Source of the DNA: JAZFSZ01 sp036446455
Lineage (GTDB): Bacteria; Pseudomonadota; Gammaproteobacteria; Acidiferrobacterales; JAJDNE01
DNA: 64,000 nucleotides
Direction: 5' to 3'
NCBI GenBank assembly: GCA_036446455.1
Contig: JAZFSZ010000115.1
Location: 1-64,000 of the forward strand
Position numbers and translations under genes: made by a program. Below are positions 36,613-46,975 of this stretch, piece after piece; position 1 is the first letter of the stretch, and each line of letters starts with the position of its first letter. The notes under the pieces were generated by a model. The model did not search any database. It worked only from the letters and a program-made list of their open reading frames with translations, and was not told where the DNA came from.

Positions 36613-39600
36613 GTGAGCAATAACAAGCAAAAATTGAACGGGCTTTATCAGCCATCTTTTGAGAAAGATAGCTGTGGTTTTGGATTAATCGCCCAGATGG
36701 ATGGCAAGCCCAGTCACTGGCTGGTGCAAACCGCTATCGAATCCCTCGCCTGCCTTACGCACCGCGGTGCGGTGGCCGCCGATGGCAAAACCGGTGATGG
36801 TTGTGGTTTATTGCTGCGCAAACCTGATGCATTTCTGAAATCCGCTGCCGAAGAGCAGGGTTTTGATCTCGCTGACATCTATGCCGTCGGTTTGGTATTT
36901 TTGCACCAGGACGAACGCAAAGCCGACAATGCCCGTGACTGTGTTATTCGAAAGTTGCAGGACAAAGGATTGCTTGTCGCCGGCTGGCGCAAGGTACCGG
37001 TTAACCCCGACGCTTGTGGCGACGAAGCGCTCAAGACCTTGCCCGCCATCGAGCAGGTGTTTGTGAATGCGCCTGAGGGGATGGACGATGCAGAGTTCGA
37101 ACGGCGACTGTATGTCGCCCGGCGGCTTGCCGAAAAATCCCTCGAAGACGATGACGATACCTTTTATGTAGCCAGCTTGTCGTCACGCGTGATTTCCTAC
37201 AAGGGCCTGGTGATGCCGGCCAATCTGCCAGTGTTCTATGAGGATCTGCGAAACGAGGTGCTGGTTTCTTCGTTGTGCGTTTTTCATCAGCGTTTTTCTA
37301 CCAATACCTGGCCTCAGTGGCGCCTGGCGCAACCCTTCCGATTCCTTGCTCATAACGGCGAGATCAACACAATTCAGGGCAATCGTATCTGGTCAGTGGC
37401 TCGCAGTCATAAATTCAAAACGCCGTTGCTGCCTGACATGGGTGAGATACTTCCATTAGTAAATGTGGAAGGCTCTGATTCTTCCAGCCTCGACAATATG
37501 CTGGAAGCGCTGCTGGCCGGCGGTATGAATATATTCCGCGCCATGCGGTTATTGATTCCGCCCGCTTGGCAAAATATTGAAACCATGGATGCGGATCTGC
37601 GCGCATTTTACGAATATAACTCCATGCACATGGAACCGTGGGACGGTCCGGCCGGTATTGTCCTGACGGACGGCCGTTATGCAGCCTGCAGCATGGACCG
37701 CAATGGCCTGCGGCCGGCACGCTGGGTAATAACGAAAGATCGTCATATCACCCTGGCTTCTGAAATCGGTGTTTACGATTATGCGCCAGGTGACGTGTTG
37801 ATGAAGGGTCGACTCAAGCCGGGACAGATGATCGCGGTCGATACTGAAACCGGCAAATTACTGTTACCGGAAGACATCGACAATCAGCTGAAAGCAGTAC
37901 AGCCATATAAAAAGTGGATGTCAGAACGTGCACGCCACCTGAAGTCACAGCTCGAAGAGGGGCGTGCCAGCAAGTACATGGATAAAAAGCAACTGAACAT
38001 CTACCAGAAGATGTTCCATGTCAGTTTTGAAGAACGCGATGAAGTTATTCGTGTTTTGGGGGAAAACGGTCAGGAAGCTGTCGGTTCCATGGGCGACGAT
38101 ACGCCGTTCCCGGTATTGTCAAAGCTGGTGCGATCCCCGTTCGACAATTTCAGACAGCAATTTGCGCAAGTGACCAATCCGCCGATTGACCCCATTCGTG
38201 AACAAATTGTCATGTCACTGGAAACCTGTCTGGGCCGCGAACGAAATTTATTTGAAGAGACACCACAGCATGCCGATCGATTACTGGTGGATTCCCCCGT
38301 TCTATCCAGTGGTAAGTTTCAGCAACTGCTGGAGATGGGTAAAACAGAAACAGACTATGCGACCGAATTGATTTCGCTAAATTATTCGCAGGATGTTTCC
38401 CTCAAAGAGGCTATTGTTGACATCACCAACAAGGCAGTCAAAGCCATCAATAATGGCAAGGTTGTGTTGGTGATGAGCGATCGTGACATCGCCGATAACA
38501 AGCGTCCGGTGCACGCCCTGTTTGCAACCGGTGCTGTACACCATCGCCTGGTACATGAGGGGCTGCGCTGTGACGCCAATATAGTTGTGGAGACGGCCAC
38601 TGCCAGAGATCCCCACCATTTTGCGGTATTAATCGGCTATGGCGCGACCTGTGTGTATCCTTATCTTGCCTATGAGTGTCTTCATGACTTGGTGCGCTCG
38701 GGCGAGATCGGCGGGGACCGTGACGTCGCTGAGCTGGAAGCGAATTACCGCACAGGTATAAACAAGGGCCTCTACAAGATTACATCAAAGATGGGTATTT
38801 CCACCATCGCCAGTTATCGCGGTGCACAGTTATTTGAATCTGTGGGCCTGCATCAGGATGTGGTGGACCTGTGTTTTGTCGGCACTACAAACCGCATATC
38901 CGGTATCCGCTTTGAAGATTTTGAGTCTGACCAGAAAGCATTGTGCAAGCTTGCGTGGAATCCCCGTAAGCCGATTGATCAGGGTGGCTTGATGAAATAC
39001 ATCCACGGTGGCGAAGACCATGCCTACAATCCGGATGTTGTGCACGCCATTCAGGCCGCTGTTATCAGCAACAATATGGAACAATGGAAGGTTTATTCGC
39101 GGATGGTAAATGAAAGTGATCCCATTGCCCTGCGCGATTTGATTCAGTTGCGGGAAAATATGAGTCCCATTTCCATCGATGAGGTTGAGCCGGTAGCCGA
39201 TATTGTGAAGCGATTTAATTCTGCCGCCATGAGCCTTGGGGCGTTGTCACCGGAGGCCCATGAAACGTTGGCAATAGCGATGAATCGTTTAGGTGCCCGT
39301 TCCAATTCCGGTGAGGGCGGCGAAGATCCGGTCCGATACGCGACCGAGCGCCGCTCAAAGATCAAACAGGTGGCATCGGGTCGTTTTGGTGTTACACCGG
39401 CCTACTTGAAGTCAGCCGAAGTGATGCAGATCAAGATTGCACAGGGCGCCAAACCAGGGGAGGGCGGCCAGTTACCGGGGCACAAAGTGAACGACCTCAT
39501 TGCAGAACTGCGTTACTGCAATGAGGGGGTGTCTTTGATATCACCGCCGCCACATCACGATATTTATTCGATTGAAGATCTGGCGCAATTGATCTATGAC

Positions 39601-41088
39601 CTCAAGCAGGTTAACCCGGACGCGCTGGTGTCCGTAAAACTGGTTGCCGAAGCCGGGGTAGGTACTATTGCCGCCGGTGTGGCCAAGGCCTATGCCGACC
39701 TCATTACCATCTCGGGTTACGACGGCGGTACCGGGGCGTCACCCCTGACCTCGGTTAAATATGCCGGTAGTCCCTGGGAGCTGGGCCTCAGCGAAACCCA
39801 CCAGATTCTGCGTGCCAACAATCTGCGCAACAAGGTCCGTCTGCAAACCGATGGCGGATTAAAGACCGGTCTCGATGTGATTAAGGCGGCGATTCTGGGC
39901 GCAGAAAGTTTTGGTTTTGGTACCGGCCCCTTGATCGCTATGGGTTGCAAGTACCTGCGTATATGTCATCTGAACAATTGCGCTACCGGTGTCGCCACTC
40001 AGGATAAGGTCTTGCGCATGGATTACTACCGCGGCGAGGTGCAATCAGTTATAAATTATTTTCGCTTTATCGCTGAAGAAGTTCGTGAGTATCTCGCAGC
40101 GATGGGCGCAAAGAACCTGAACGACATTATCGGCCAGACTGATTTCTTGAGAATTATCAGTGGCAAAACGTCCAAGCAACAATCACTGGATTTATCAGCT
40201 CTGGTGAGTGATGGCGGTGTGGATGCAAACAAGCCACAGTATTGCACCGAACCTTTCAATACCCCGTTTGATAAAGGTGAGCTTGCCGAACAGATGGTGG
40301 CCGACGCCCTGGGTGCGATTGAAGGCAGAAAAGGTGGTGAATTCCAGTATGCGGTGCGCAATACCAACCGTTCTATTGGTGCTCGCCTGTCAGGCGAGAT
40401 TGCTGGCCGCTACGGTAATGTCGACATGGAGGACACGCCAATTGTCCTGCGCCTCACTGGTACTGCCGGACAGAGTTTCGGCGTGTGGAACGCCGGGGGT
40501 CTGCACATGTATCTGGAAGGTGATGCTAACGACTATGTTGGCAAGGGCATGGCCGGCGGAAAACTGGTGATTTATCCACCGCGACAAAGTTCTTTCAAGA
40601 GCCATGAAACCACCATTATTGGTAATACCTGTTTGTATGGTGCTACCGGCGGTAAATTATTCGCCGCCGGTCTCGCTGGAGAACGCTTTGGTGTGCGCAA
40701 TTCAGGCTGCCACACTGTCGTCGAGGGTGTGGGCGATCACGGTTGTGAATACATGACCGCTGGTCATGTCACAGTACTTGGCAGTACCGGCATCAATTTT
40801 GGTGCAGCCATGACCGGTGGTTTCGCTTATGTATACGATGAGGCTAACCGGTTCGTTGACTGTATTAATCAGGATATTGATATACAGCGCATTGGCCCGG
40901 AGAACATGGAGGCACACCGTAACTACTTGCGTGAAATTATCGAGGAATTTGTTGCTGAGACAGGTAGTCAACGCGGTAAATCCTTCCTCGACAATTTTGC
41001 TGATTGTATTGGCCAGTTCTGGCTGGTGAAGCCGAAGGCTGCCAGGTTCGAATCGCTTCTGGAGGATTTACGACGCGCTGCCGCGTAA
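36613..41088 (+). CDS. gltB: Glutamate synthase (NADPH), large subunit
   Basis: Makes two glutamates from glutamine and 2-oxoglutarate. The 1491-residue protein is full length. A 20-residue propeptide precedes Cys-21 (EKDSCGFGLIAQ), which becomes the N-terminal nucleophile of the glutaminase domain. The central and FMN-binding synthase domains follow (ARSNSGEGGEDPVRY; SVKLVAEAGVGTIAAGVAKA), with 3Fe-4S cysteines in CKYLRICHLNNCATGVATQ, and a C-terminal beta-helix of G-x-x-G-G repeats. The start is GTG with AAAGAG upstream. Followed 25 bases later by gltD. Confidence 0.97.
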   Translation: MSNNKQKLNGLYQPSFEKDSCGFGLIAQMDGKPSHWLVQTAIESLACLTHRGAVAADGKTGDGCGLLLRKPDAFLKSAAEEQGFDLADIYAVGLVFLHQDERKADNARDCVIRKLQDKGLLVAGWRKVPVNPDACGDEALKTLPAIEQVFVNAPEGMDDAEFERRLYVARRLAEKSLEDDDDTFYVASLSSRVISYKGLVMPANLPVFYEDLRNEVLVSSLCVFHQRFSTNTWPQWRLAQPFRFLAHNGEINTIQGNRIWSVARSHKFKTPLLPDMGEILPLVNVEGSDSSSLDNMLEALLAGGMNIFRAMRLLIPPAWQNIETMDADLRAFYEYNSMHMEPWDGPAGIVLTDGRYAACSMDRNGLRPARWVITKDRHITLASEIGVYDYAPGDVLMKGRLKPGQMIAVDTETGKLLLPEDIDNQLKAVQPYKKWMSERARHLKSQLEEGRASKYMDKKQLNIYQKMFHVSFEERDEVIRVLGENGQEAVGSMGDDTPFPVLSKLVRSPFDNFRQQFAQVTNPPIDPIREQIVMSLETCLGRERNLFEETPQHADRLLVDSPVLSSGKFQQLLEMGKTETDYATELISLNYSQDVSLKEAIVDITNKAVKAINNGKVVLVMSDRDIADNKRPVHALFATGAVHHRLVHEGLRCDANIVVETATARDPHHFAVLIGYGATCVYPYLAYECLHDLVRSGEIGGDRDVAELEANYRTGINKGLYKITSKMGISTIASYRGAQLFESVGLHQDVVDLCFVGTTNRISGIRFEDFESDQKALCKLAWNPRKPIDQGGLMKYIHGGEDHAYNPDVVHAIQAAVISNNMEQWKVYSRMVNESDPIALRDLIQLRENMSPISIDEVEPVADIVKRFNSAAMSLGALSPEAHETLAIAMNRLGARSNSGEGGEDPVRYATERRSKIKQVASGRFGVTPAYLKSAEVMQIKIAQGAKPGEGGQLPGHKVNDLIAELRYCNEGVSLISPPPHHDIYSIEDLAQLIYDLKQVNPDALVSVKLVAEAGVGTIAAGVAKAYADLITISGYDGGTGASPLTSVKYAGSPWELGLSETHQILRANNLRNKVRLQTDGGLKTGLDVIKAAILGAESFGFGTGPLIAMGCKYLRICHLNNCATGVATQDKVLRMDYYRGEVQSVINYFRFIAEEVREYLAAMGAKNLNDIIGQTDFLRIISGKTSKQQSLDLSALVSDGGVDANKPQYCTEPFNTPFDKGELAEQMVADALGAIEGRKGGEFQYAVRNTNRSIGARLSGEIAGRYGNVDMEDTPIVLRLTGTAGQSFGVWNAGGLHMYLEGDANDYVGKGMAGGKLVIYPPRQSSFKSHETTIIGNTCLYGATGGKLFAAGLAGERFGVRNSGCHTVVEGVGDHGCEYMTAGHVTVLGSTGINFGAAMTGGFAYVYDEANRFVDCINQDIDIQRIGPENMEAHRNYLREIIEEFVAETGSQRGKSFLDNFADCIGQFWLVKPKAARFESLLEDLRRAAA

Positions 41089-41113
41089 CGCGAAGACAGC
41101 CCGAGATTTATTA

Positions 41114-42523
41114 ATGAGTAACAATTTTCAATTCATCCAGATTCAGTGTCATGAGCCGGAAAAAAAGATAGTAACGGCGCGGATCCAGAATTTTTGCGAG
41201 ATTTATGGTGCGTTCGACAAGCAGCAGGCCGCTGAACAGGCAGACCGCTGCCTGCAATGTGGTAATCCCTATTGCGAGTGGAAGTGTCCGGTTCACAATT
41301 ACATTCCCAACTGGCTCAAGTTGATCGCTGATGGCAACATCAGCGAAGCTGCGGAATTATTACATCGCACCAATAGCTTGCCGGAGATCACCGGCCGGGT
41401 GTGTCCACAAGACCGTTTGTGTGAAGGCGCCTGCACACTCAATGAAGGTGGATTTGGTACCGTGACCATCGGTTCCATCGAGAAATATATTTCGGATACC
41501 GCATTTGCCCAAGGGTGGCGGCCGCAACTGTTGCAGGGTCAGGACACCGGCAAGCAGGTGGCAATTATCGGCGCCGGCCCGGCTGGACTGAGTTGTGCCG
41601 ACGTATTGGCGAGCAATGGTGTCAAGGCAACGGTGTTTGATCGTTACCCCGAGATCGGCGGCCTGCTCACCTTTGGCATTCCCGAATTCAAGCTGGAAAA
41701 ATCATTAATTACAAACCGGCGCAATATTTTTGAAGGTATGGGCATCGAGTTTCGACTTGGTGTGGATGTCGGTAAGGACATTTCTTTCAGCGAAATCATT
41801 GGCGAATACGACGCGGTGTTTTTGGGTATGGGCGCGTATAAATATATGCAGGCCGATATTCCGGGGAACGCACTGGACGGTGTCCATGCCGCGCTGGATT
41901 TTCTGATATCCAACATCAACCATACCCATGGTTATGAGGAGAATGTGGCAGACTTTATCGACCTGCAAGGCAAAAAAGTGGTGATACTTGGCGGCGGTGA
42001 TACCGCCATGGATTGTAACCGCACTACAATCCGTCAAAAGGCTGCGAGTGTTATTTGCGCCTATCGACGGGACGAGGAGAACATGCCCGGCTCAAAACGT
42101 GAGGTGGGTAATGCCATGGAAGAGGGTGTGCAGTTCAGGTTTAATCGACAACCGGTTGAGATCGTCGGTAATGGAAAGGTAGAGGGTGTCAAAGTTGTCA
42201 CTACAAGGTTGGGTGAGCCCGATGAACGTGGTCGCCGCCGTCCCGAGCCGGTAGCAGGTAGCGAAGAAATCATACCAGCGGACAGTGTCATTATTGCATT
42301 TGGCTTCCAGCCCAGTCCGGCGGACTGGTTTGCCGATCATAATATTAGTGTTGACGATCGCGGTCGAGTGCAGGCGCGCGAAAAACAGGAATACAAGTTC
42401 CAGACAACCAATCCCAAAATATTTGCCGGCGGCGACATGGTTCGTGGGTCGGACCTGGTGGTTACCGCGATCTGGGAAGGCCGCGAGGCCGCCGATGGTA
42501 TTCTGGAATATCTGGCCGTATAA
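41114..42523 (+). CDS. gltD: Glutamate synthase (NADPH), small subunit
   Basis: Supplies electrons from NADPH through FAD and two 4Fe-4S clusters to GltB. The 469 residues start with the ferredoxin-like domain: CLQCGNPYCEWKCPVHNYIP and CPQDRLCEGAC. An FAD Rossmann motif VAIIGAGPAGLSCADVLA and an NADPH Rossmann motif VVILGGGDTAMDCNRT follow. Same operon as gltB; 51 bases before hemE. Confidence 0.97.
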   Translation: MSNNFQFIQIQCHEPEKKIVTARIQNFCEIYGAFDKQQAAEQADRCLQCGNPYCEWKCPVHNYIPNWLKLIADGNISEAAELLHRTNSLPEITGRVCPQDRLCEGACTLNEGGFGTVTIGSIEKYISDTAFAQGWRPQLLQGQDTGKQVAIIGAGPAGLSCADVLASNGVKATVFDRYPEIGGLLTFGIPEFKLEKSLITNRRNIFEGMGIEFRLGVDVGKDISFSEIIGEYDAVFLGMGAYKYMQADIPGNALDGVHAALDFLISNINHTHGYEENVADFIDLQGKKVVILGGGDTAMDCNRTTIRQKAASVICAYRRDEENMPGSKREVGNAMEEGVQFRFNRQPVEIVGNGKVEGVKVVTTRLGEPDERGRRRPEPVAGSEEIIPADSVIIAFGFQPSPADWFADHNISVDDRGRVQAREKQEYKFQTTNPKIFAGGDMVRGSDLVVTAIWEGREAADGILEYLAV

Positions 42524-42574
42524 CCGCCCCTGTCGGCATCCCGGTAGCGCCACAGACAATTTGAAAAAATAATT

Positions 42575-43642
42575 ATGGCAGAGTTAAAAAATGATCGCTT
42601 TCTGCGAGCCTTGATGCGCCAGCCGGTAGATATGACACCGGTCTGGATGATGCGGCAGGCAGGTCGCTATCTGCCGGAGTATCGGAACACGCGCACCAAG
42701 GCAGGCGACTTTATGACGCTGTGTTCAACGCCAGAACTTGCGTGCGAGGTGACGCTGCAGCCGCTTGAACGCTTTGCGCTGGATGCTGCAATTCTATTCT
42801 CGGATATTCTCACTGTGCCCGATGCCATGGGGTTGGGGCTTTATTTTGAAACTGGTGAAGGCCCGAAGTTTAAAAATGCCATCAGAACCGCCGCGGACAT
42901 CGATGCTCTGAAACGTCCTGATCCCGAAGAAGAGTTGCGCTATGTCATGGACGCGGTACGCCTGATTCGCAAGGAGCTTGACGGACGTGTACCGCTGATA
43001 GGTTTCGCCGGTAGCCCGTGGACTATTTCCACCTACATGGTTGAAGGCGGGAGCAGCAAGACATTCGATGTCATCAAGCAGATGATGTTCAGTCAGCCGG
43101 CAATGCTGCATCGATTGCTCGACACCGTCGCGGTATCAGTTATTGATTATATCAATGCGCAAATCGCCGCCGGTGCGCAGGTGATAATGATCTTCGATAC
43201 CTGGGGAGGTGCGCTCACTCCGCGTGACTATCAGGAATTTTCGCTGCGGTACATGCAGCAGATTGTAGACAGCCTGACTCGCGAGGCAGACGGGCGCGCC
43301 GTACCAGTGATCCTGTTTACCAAGAACGGCGGCCAATGGCTGGAGGTTATGGCCGACACCGGCTGCGATGCCCTGGGTATTGACTGGACCACTGACATGG
43401 GCGAAGCGAGAACCCGGGTGGGCAACCGCGTCGCCTTGCAGGGAAACATGGACCCTTGCGTTCTGTATGCGTCACCGGATCGCATACGCGAAGAAGTTGC
43501 TGGCATACTGCGCAGTTATGGCGAAGGCACCGGTATGGTATTCAATCTCGGCCACGGTATTCATCCCCAAGTGAATCCCGATCACGCTGCTGCATTTATT
43601 GATGCAGTGCACGAATTGAGTGCCAGTTACCACAAGAATTAA
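42575..43642 (+). CDS. hemE: Uroporphyrinogen decarboxylase
   Basis: Decarboxylates uroporphyrinogen III to coproporphyrinogen III. The 355 residues have the signature PVWMMRQAGRYLPEYR near the N-terminus, the catalytic-Asp segment DAAILFSDILTVPDAMG, GFAGSPWTISTYMVEGG and the C-terminal FNLGHGIHPQVNPDH. Same strand as gltBD, as in Pseudomonas. No clear terminator in the 127 bases that follow. Confidence 0.97.
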   Translation: MAELKNDRFLRALMRQPVDMTPVWMMRQAGRYLPEYRNTRTKAGDFMTLCSTPELACEVTLQPLERFALDAAILFSDILTVPDAMGLGLYFETGEGPKFKNAIRTAADIDALKRPDPEEELRYVMDAVRLIRKELDGRVPLIGFAGSPWTISTYMVEGGSSKTFDVIKQMMFSQPAMLHRLLDTVAVSVIDYINAQIAAGAQVIMIFDTWGGALTPRDYQEFSLRYMQQIVDSLTREADGRAVPVILFTKNGGQWLEVMADTGCDALGIDWTTDMGEARTRVGNRVALQGNMDPCVLYASPDRIREEVAGILRSYGEGTGMVFNLGHGIHPQVNPDHAAAFIDAVHELSASYHKN

Positions 43643-43769
43643 CAGCCCCGCCCGTGCTTTTATACGCCTTGACCCGCCTGCATAGGCATTCTCGTTTCCT
43701 TATCTGGCATTGTGATCAGATGGATGTTACTTATTCAAGGCAAGTGTGTCTGGGAAACCGGGGGGCGAA

Positions 43770-44810
43770 GTGAAGTTACTATTTTTGGTCGTCATTTTTT
43801 CCAGTAATCTGTTTTTGTCCACCGCATCATTTGCCAATGAAATAAATCCAGACTATTGCCTTGCTCTGCGCAAACTCAGTGTGTCGGTTGCAAACCAGAT
43901 GCGCAAGGGCGTGCCACTGGAATCCATGATCGCCTGGGCAGAGTCGCAGGAGTACCGTGTCGAACAATACCTGGATGATCCTCAGGCGGTACTGCGACCC
44001 ATCGTTTATTACATCTACAATTTTCAGCATGATCCGAAAACTTCACCTGATCAAATCGGCAACCTGGTAATTGGCCAGTGTCGCAACGGGTCCTACGGGA
44101 ATATTCCTCCGCAAAGCGCGTCGAGCGTATTGAATCAACGCCAACCGAAAGGGCGAGAGAATATTGTTGAAGGTGCAAGCGTCAGCATGGGAACCGGTTG
44201 GCCGGTTGCCGAAGGGCTGGTGGTAACCAATTACCACGTCATTTCAGGCCGTAGCGATATTACGCTGATTCTTACGGACAAAAGACGGTTGAGCGCGAGC
44301 ATTATGCAAGTGGATTCCGAAAATGATCTGGCCCTGTTACGAGTCGATGATATAGATGCCTTGCCGCCTGCCCTGATGATTGCTGAGAAACCGGCCCCGC
44401 TGGGGGCAAAAGTATTTACTATCGGTTATCCGCACCCCGAAATTATGGGCAGCCAGCCTAAACTGACCGACGGCATTATCAGCGCCCTCAGCGGTCTGCG
44501 GGACGACAAGCGCGCCTACCAGATCACAGTCGCCCTCCAGAGTGGCAACAGTGGCGGTCCCTTGATTAATATGGAGGGCAAGGTTGTCGGTGTGGTGACC
44601 TCAAAATTGAGCGCCATGAGTGTCTTTCGGTGGACCGGAGATCTGCCGCAAAACGTGAATTACGCCATGAAAAGCAGCCTGTTGCTGGATTTTCTCGAGC
44701 GTTTGGGAGAACAGGATCTGATTCTTGAAGAGGTCGATTCTGGCGGTGGGAGTTTGCAAACACTGGCAGCGGCGATAAAAGACTCCGTACTCATTGTCGT
44801 TGCACGATAA
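43770..44810 (+). CDS. Secreted trypsin-like serine protease without PDZ domain
   Basis: 346 residues from a GTG with GGGGGCGA upstream. A signal peptide (cleavage near SFA-NE, residue 22) is followed by an alpha-helical domain (about 25-110) framed by Cys-30 and Cys-104, then a chymotrypsin-fold protease. The triad is complete: His-156 (TNYHVISG), Asp-186 (ENDLALLRV), Ser-261 (GNSGGPL). Unlike DegP/DegS there is no PDZ domain. The helical N-terminal part is not one I recognise. Substrate unknown; location periplasmic or extracellular. Stands alone on its transcript as far as can be seen. Confidence 0.85.
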   Translation: MKLLFLVVIFSSNLFLSTASFANEINPDYCLALRKLSVSVANQMRKGVPLESMIAWAESQEYRVEQYLDDPQAVLRPIVYYIYNFQHDPKTSPDQIGNLVIGQCRNGSYGNIPPQSASSVLNQRQPKGRENIVEGASVSMGTGWPVAEGLVVTNYHVISGRSDITLILTDKRRLSASIMQVDSENDLALLRVDDIDALPPALMIAEKPAPLGAKVFTIGYPHPEIMGSQPKLTDGIISALSGLRDDKRAYQITVALQSGNSGGPLINMEGKVVGVVTSKLSAMSVFRWTGDLPQNVNYAMKSSLLLDFLERLGEQDLILEEVDSGGGSLQTLAAAIKDSVLIVVAR

Positions 44811-44951
44811 TTTCCAAAATAACCGAACAGGCGGGCAGTTCCTGCAACTTTGGATGAAAAACATGCGATAAGTTGTTATTTTCTATTGCTTCAGGCCACA
44901 TTTCGTTCTAAATATTAATTACGACATATTTACATGCACTCAGGTGCTTGA

Positions 44952-46898
44952 ATGGGGGTATCGGGCTTGTCGGCTACATCTGCAGATGACGATCTGATTG
45001 AATTGATCCAGGCACAGCTCGAGGGATTGCGCAAAACTCCAGACGGTCTGTTTCTGTACCGCATGATTGACCGCGGCCTGAAAAACCGTGGCGGTGAGTA
45101 TACGGGAGACACCGGCCGCGACTTTGTTAGTTTCCTGCACGCCTTGCTGCACAAATACGCATCCAATCCCGACGGGGATACCGTAACCCGCATTAAGGTG
45201 CGCTTGCTGCAACAGCGACTGAAACCCCATCTGGAAGGTGACGAAGAGCAAACCGCCCCCGCCCCGATGGCTGCACCCAAACCGCCAAAGTCGGAAGAGG
45301 TGGTAATCGAAGGTCTGCCGGAAGAACCCCAACCACCCGTGTTCGACGAGATCGATGATCATGTGCCCGATGAACCCGCAACGACATTCGGGCGCACGCA
45401 AGAGGCACCCATCAAAGCGTTTTCGCCTGATCCGGTGCCGGAATCAAAAGCGTCGCCCCTGGAATCGCTTGAGATCGATGGTCTGGAGCTGGACGAGTCG
45501 GTGTTTGAAAAAGAACTGCAACAAAGAAAGGAAAATGAATTTGTTGAAGAACATCGGCCAGCCATCGTTGAAGAGGACGATCTGGCTGAAAATAAAATAG
45601 TCGATAAAAAAGCACCAGATCTAACCAGTGAATACTCGCTGTCACCGCAGGACCAGGCGTTAAGAGATGCCAAAGCTGAGGCCATCAGGGCCTCGCTAAA
45701 ACCACTGGTAACATCCAAAGAGCAAGTGAAAGGCGCGACGAATTCGTCGGCGATTAACAGCGACAGTAATGAAATCGATTTCAAGGTAGAAGACAACGTG
45801 TCCGTTGACAAGCCTGCCATGAACAGGGAATCGAAACCGAAACGCTTGTCTATCGTCGATCATATCCCCAGTGACGTCAGGGAGGAACTGTCAAGAAGCA
45901 GTCGTCAAGCAACCAAAGCGAGATCGTTCCCACCGCTTTCGATCGATCCGGACTTCAATAGACCAGCAAGCAATAACGATACCGGTGAACCGGACATTGT
46001 CATCGGCGACGATTCCGCCTCATCATCAATGTTACCGCCCCTGGCGAATAGAAGTGACTCAATTACGGCACAATCCGGATTCACTACGCAACATAAAAAC
46101 GCCAGTCGGGATCGCATTGATCGGCTGCACAAAACCTTTGCCGGTAAGCTGGCTGAAAGTATTTCCCGCTCCCGGGAATACCACCATTTGCTGAGGTCCA
46201 ACCTCAAGGCCCTTAAGCTTGCCGACAGCCCTGATGATGTACTTGATATCAAGCACCTGCTGGTGACGGGGCTGGAGGATTTGCTCAAAGGAAACGCGGC
46301 GCTTGGCAAAGATCTTGGTTCCACCAATCATTATTTGAAAATCAGTAAGCTTGATCGAAATTTACTGAAAGATGAACTCGGCCGCATGCGGGACCAGAGC
46401 ATGGTAGACGAATTGACCGGGCTGCAAAACAAGGTTTCCTTTGGCAAGCAGGTAGAGGCCGAGATTGGCCGCAGCAAACGATACGGGTTCTCTCTTGCGC
46501 TCTCGATTATTGCGCTGGATCAGCTCGATGCCTATGGTGAGCTGAATGGAAAGGATGCTGTAGAGGAAGTTATCAGAACGTTTGCCAATCAGATATTGAC
46601 CGGTTTTCGCGGTTACGATGCGGTGGCGAGATTGAATCACAGCAAATTTGGTATTTTATTCCCCAACACCCAGAAGGAAGGTGCATTGAGCGCCCTGGAA
46701 AAGGCACAGAAGCGTGCTGCCGATACCGTAATCCAGATTAATGGTAAAAGTCTGCGTTTGCCCACGTTTACCAGTTCACTAACACTATATTTTCCCGGGG
46801 ACAAGCCAGAGGCATTGATGAAACGTGTCTATGATGCGCTTGCACTTGTCGATGATCACACTCGTGACAAGATAATCGTTGCACTTGCTCAGACATAG
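44952..46898 (+). CDS. Long protein with degenerate GGDEF domain (probable c-di-GMP receptor)
   Basis: 648 residues, no membrane segment. The N-terminal helical region (1-95, GLFLYRMIDRGLKNRGG) is of unknown type. It is followed by a long acidic, low-complexity stretch (96-370) and a helical segment (385-480). A GGDEF-fold domain fills the C-terminus (486-648, from DELTGLQNKVSF). The catalytic GGDEF motif reads NHSKF (562-566), so cyclase activity should be absent. The inhibitory-site motif RxxD is kept as RGYD (553-556), five residues upstream as in active enzymes. This combination fits a c-di-GMP-binding effector rather than a cyclase. The ATG has AGGTG upstream. Confidence 0.8.
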   Translation: MGVSGLSATSADDDLIELIQAQLEGLRKTPDGLFLYRMIDRGLKNRGGEYTGDTGRDFVSFLHALLHKYASNPDGDTVTRIKVRLLQQRLKPHLEGDEEQTAPAPMAAPKPPKSEEVVIEGLPEEPQPPVFDEIDDHVPDEPATTFGRTQEAPIKAFSPDPVPESKASPLESLEIDGLELDESVFEKELQQRKENEFVEEHRPAIVEEDDLAENKIVDKKAPDLTSEYSLSPQDQALRDAKAEAIRASLKPLVTSKEQVKGATNSSAINSDSNEIDFKVEDNVSVDKPAMNRESKPKRLSIVDHIPSDVREELSRSSRQATKARSFPPLSIDPDFNRPASNNDTGEPDIVIGDDSASSSMLPPLANRSDSITAQSGFTTQHKNASRDRIDRLHKTFAGKLAESISRSREYHHLLRSNLKALKLADSPDDVLDIKHLLVTGLEDLLKGNAALGKDLGSTNHYLKISKLDRNLLKDELGRMRDQSMVDELTGLQNKVSFGKQVEAEIGRSKRYGFSLALSIIALDQLDAYGELNGKDAVEEVIRTFANQILTGFRGYDAVARLNHSKFGILFPNTQKEGALSALEKAQKRAADTVIQINGKSLRLPTFTSSLTLYFPGDKPEALMKRVYDALALVDDHTRDKIIVALAQT

Positions 46899-46975
46899 CG
46901 ACTTGAATTCACGTCGTGCGGATGTGATGATTGCCGCCCGACAAGACAATCAACACGATCAAGCGGGAGCGTTTT

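Noticed and set aside
44750..44810. GGGS followed by a semi-hydrophobic C-terminus in the serine protease, resembling a rhombosortase tail
   Set aside because: The segment after GGGS contains Gln, Lys and Asp, forms no proper membrane helix, and ends without the Arg cluster.
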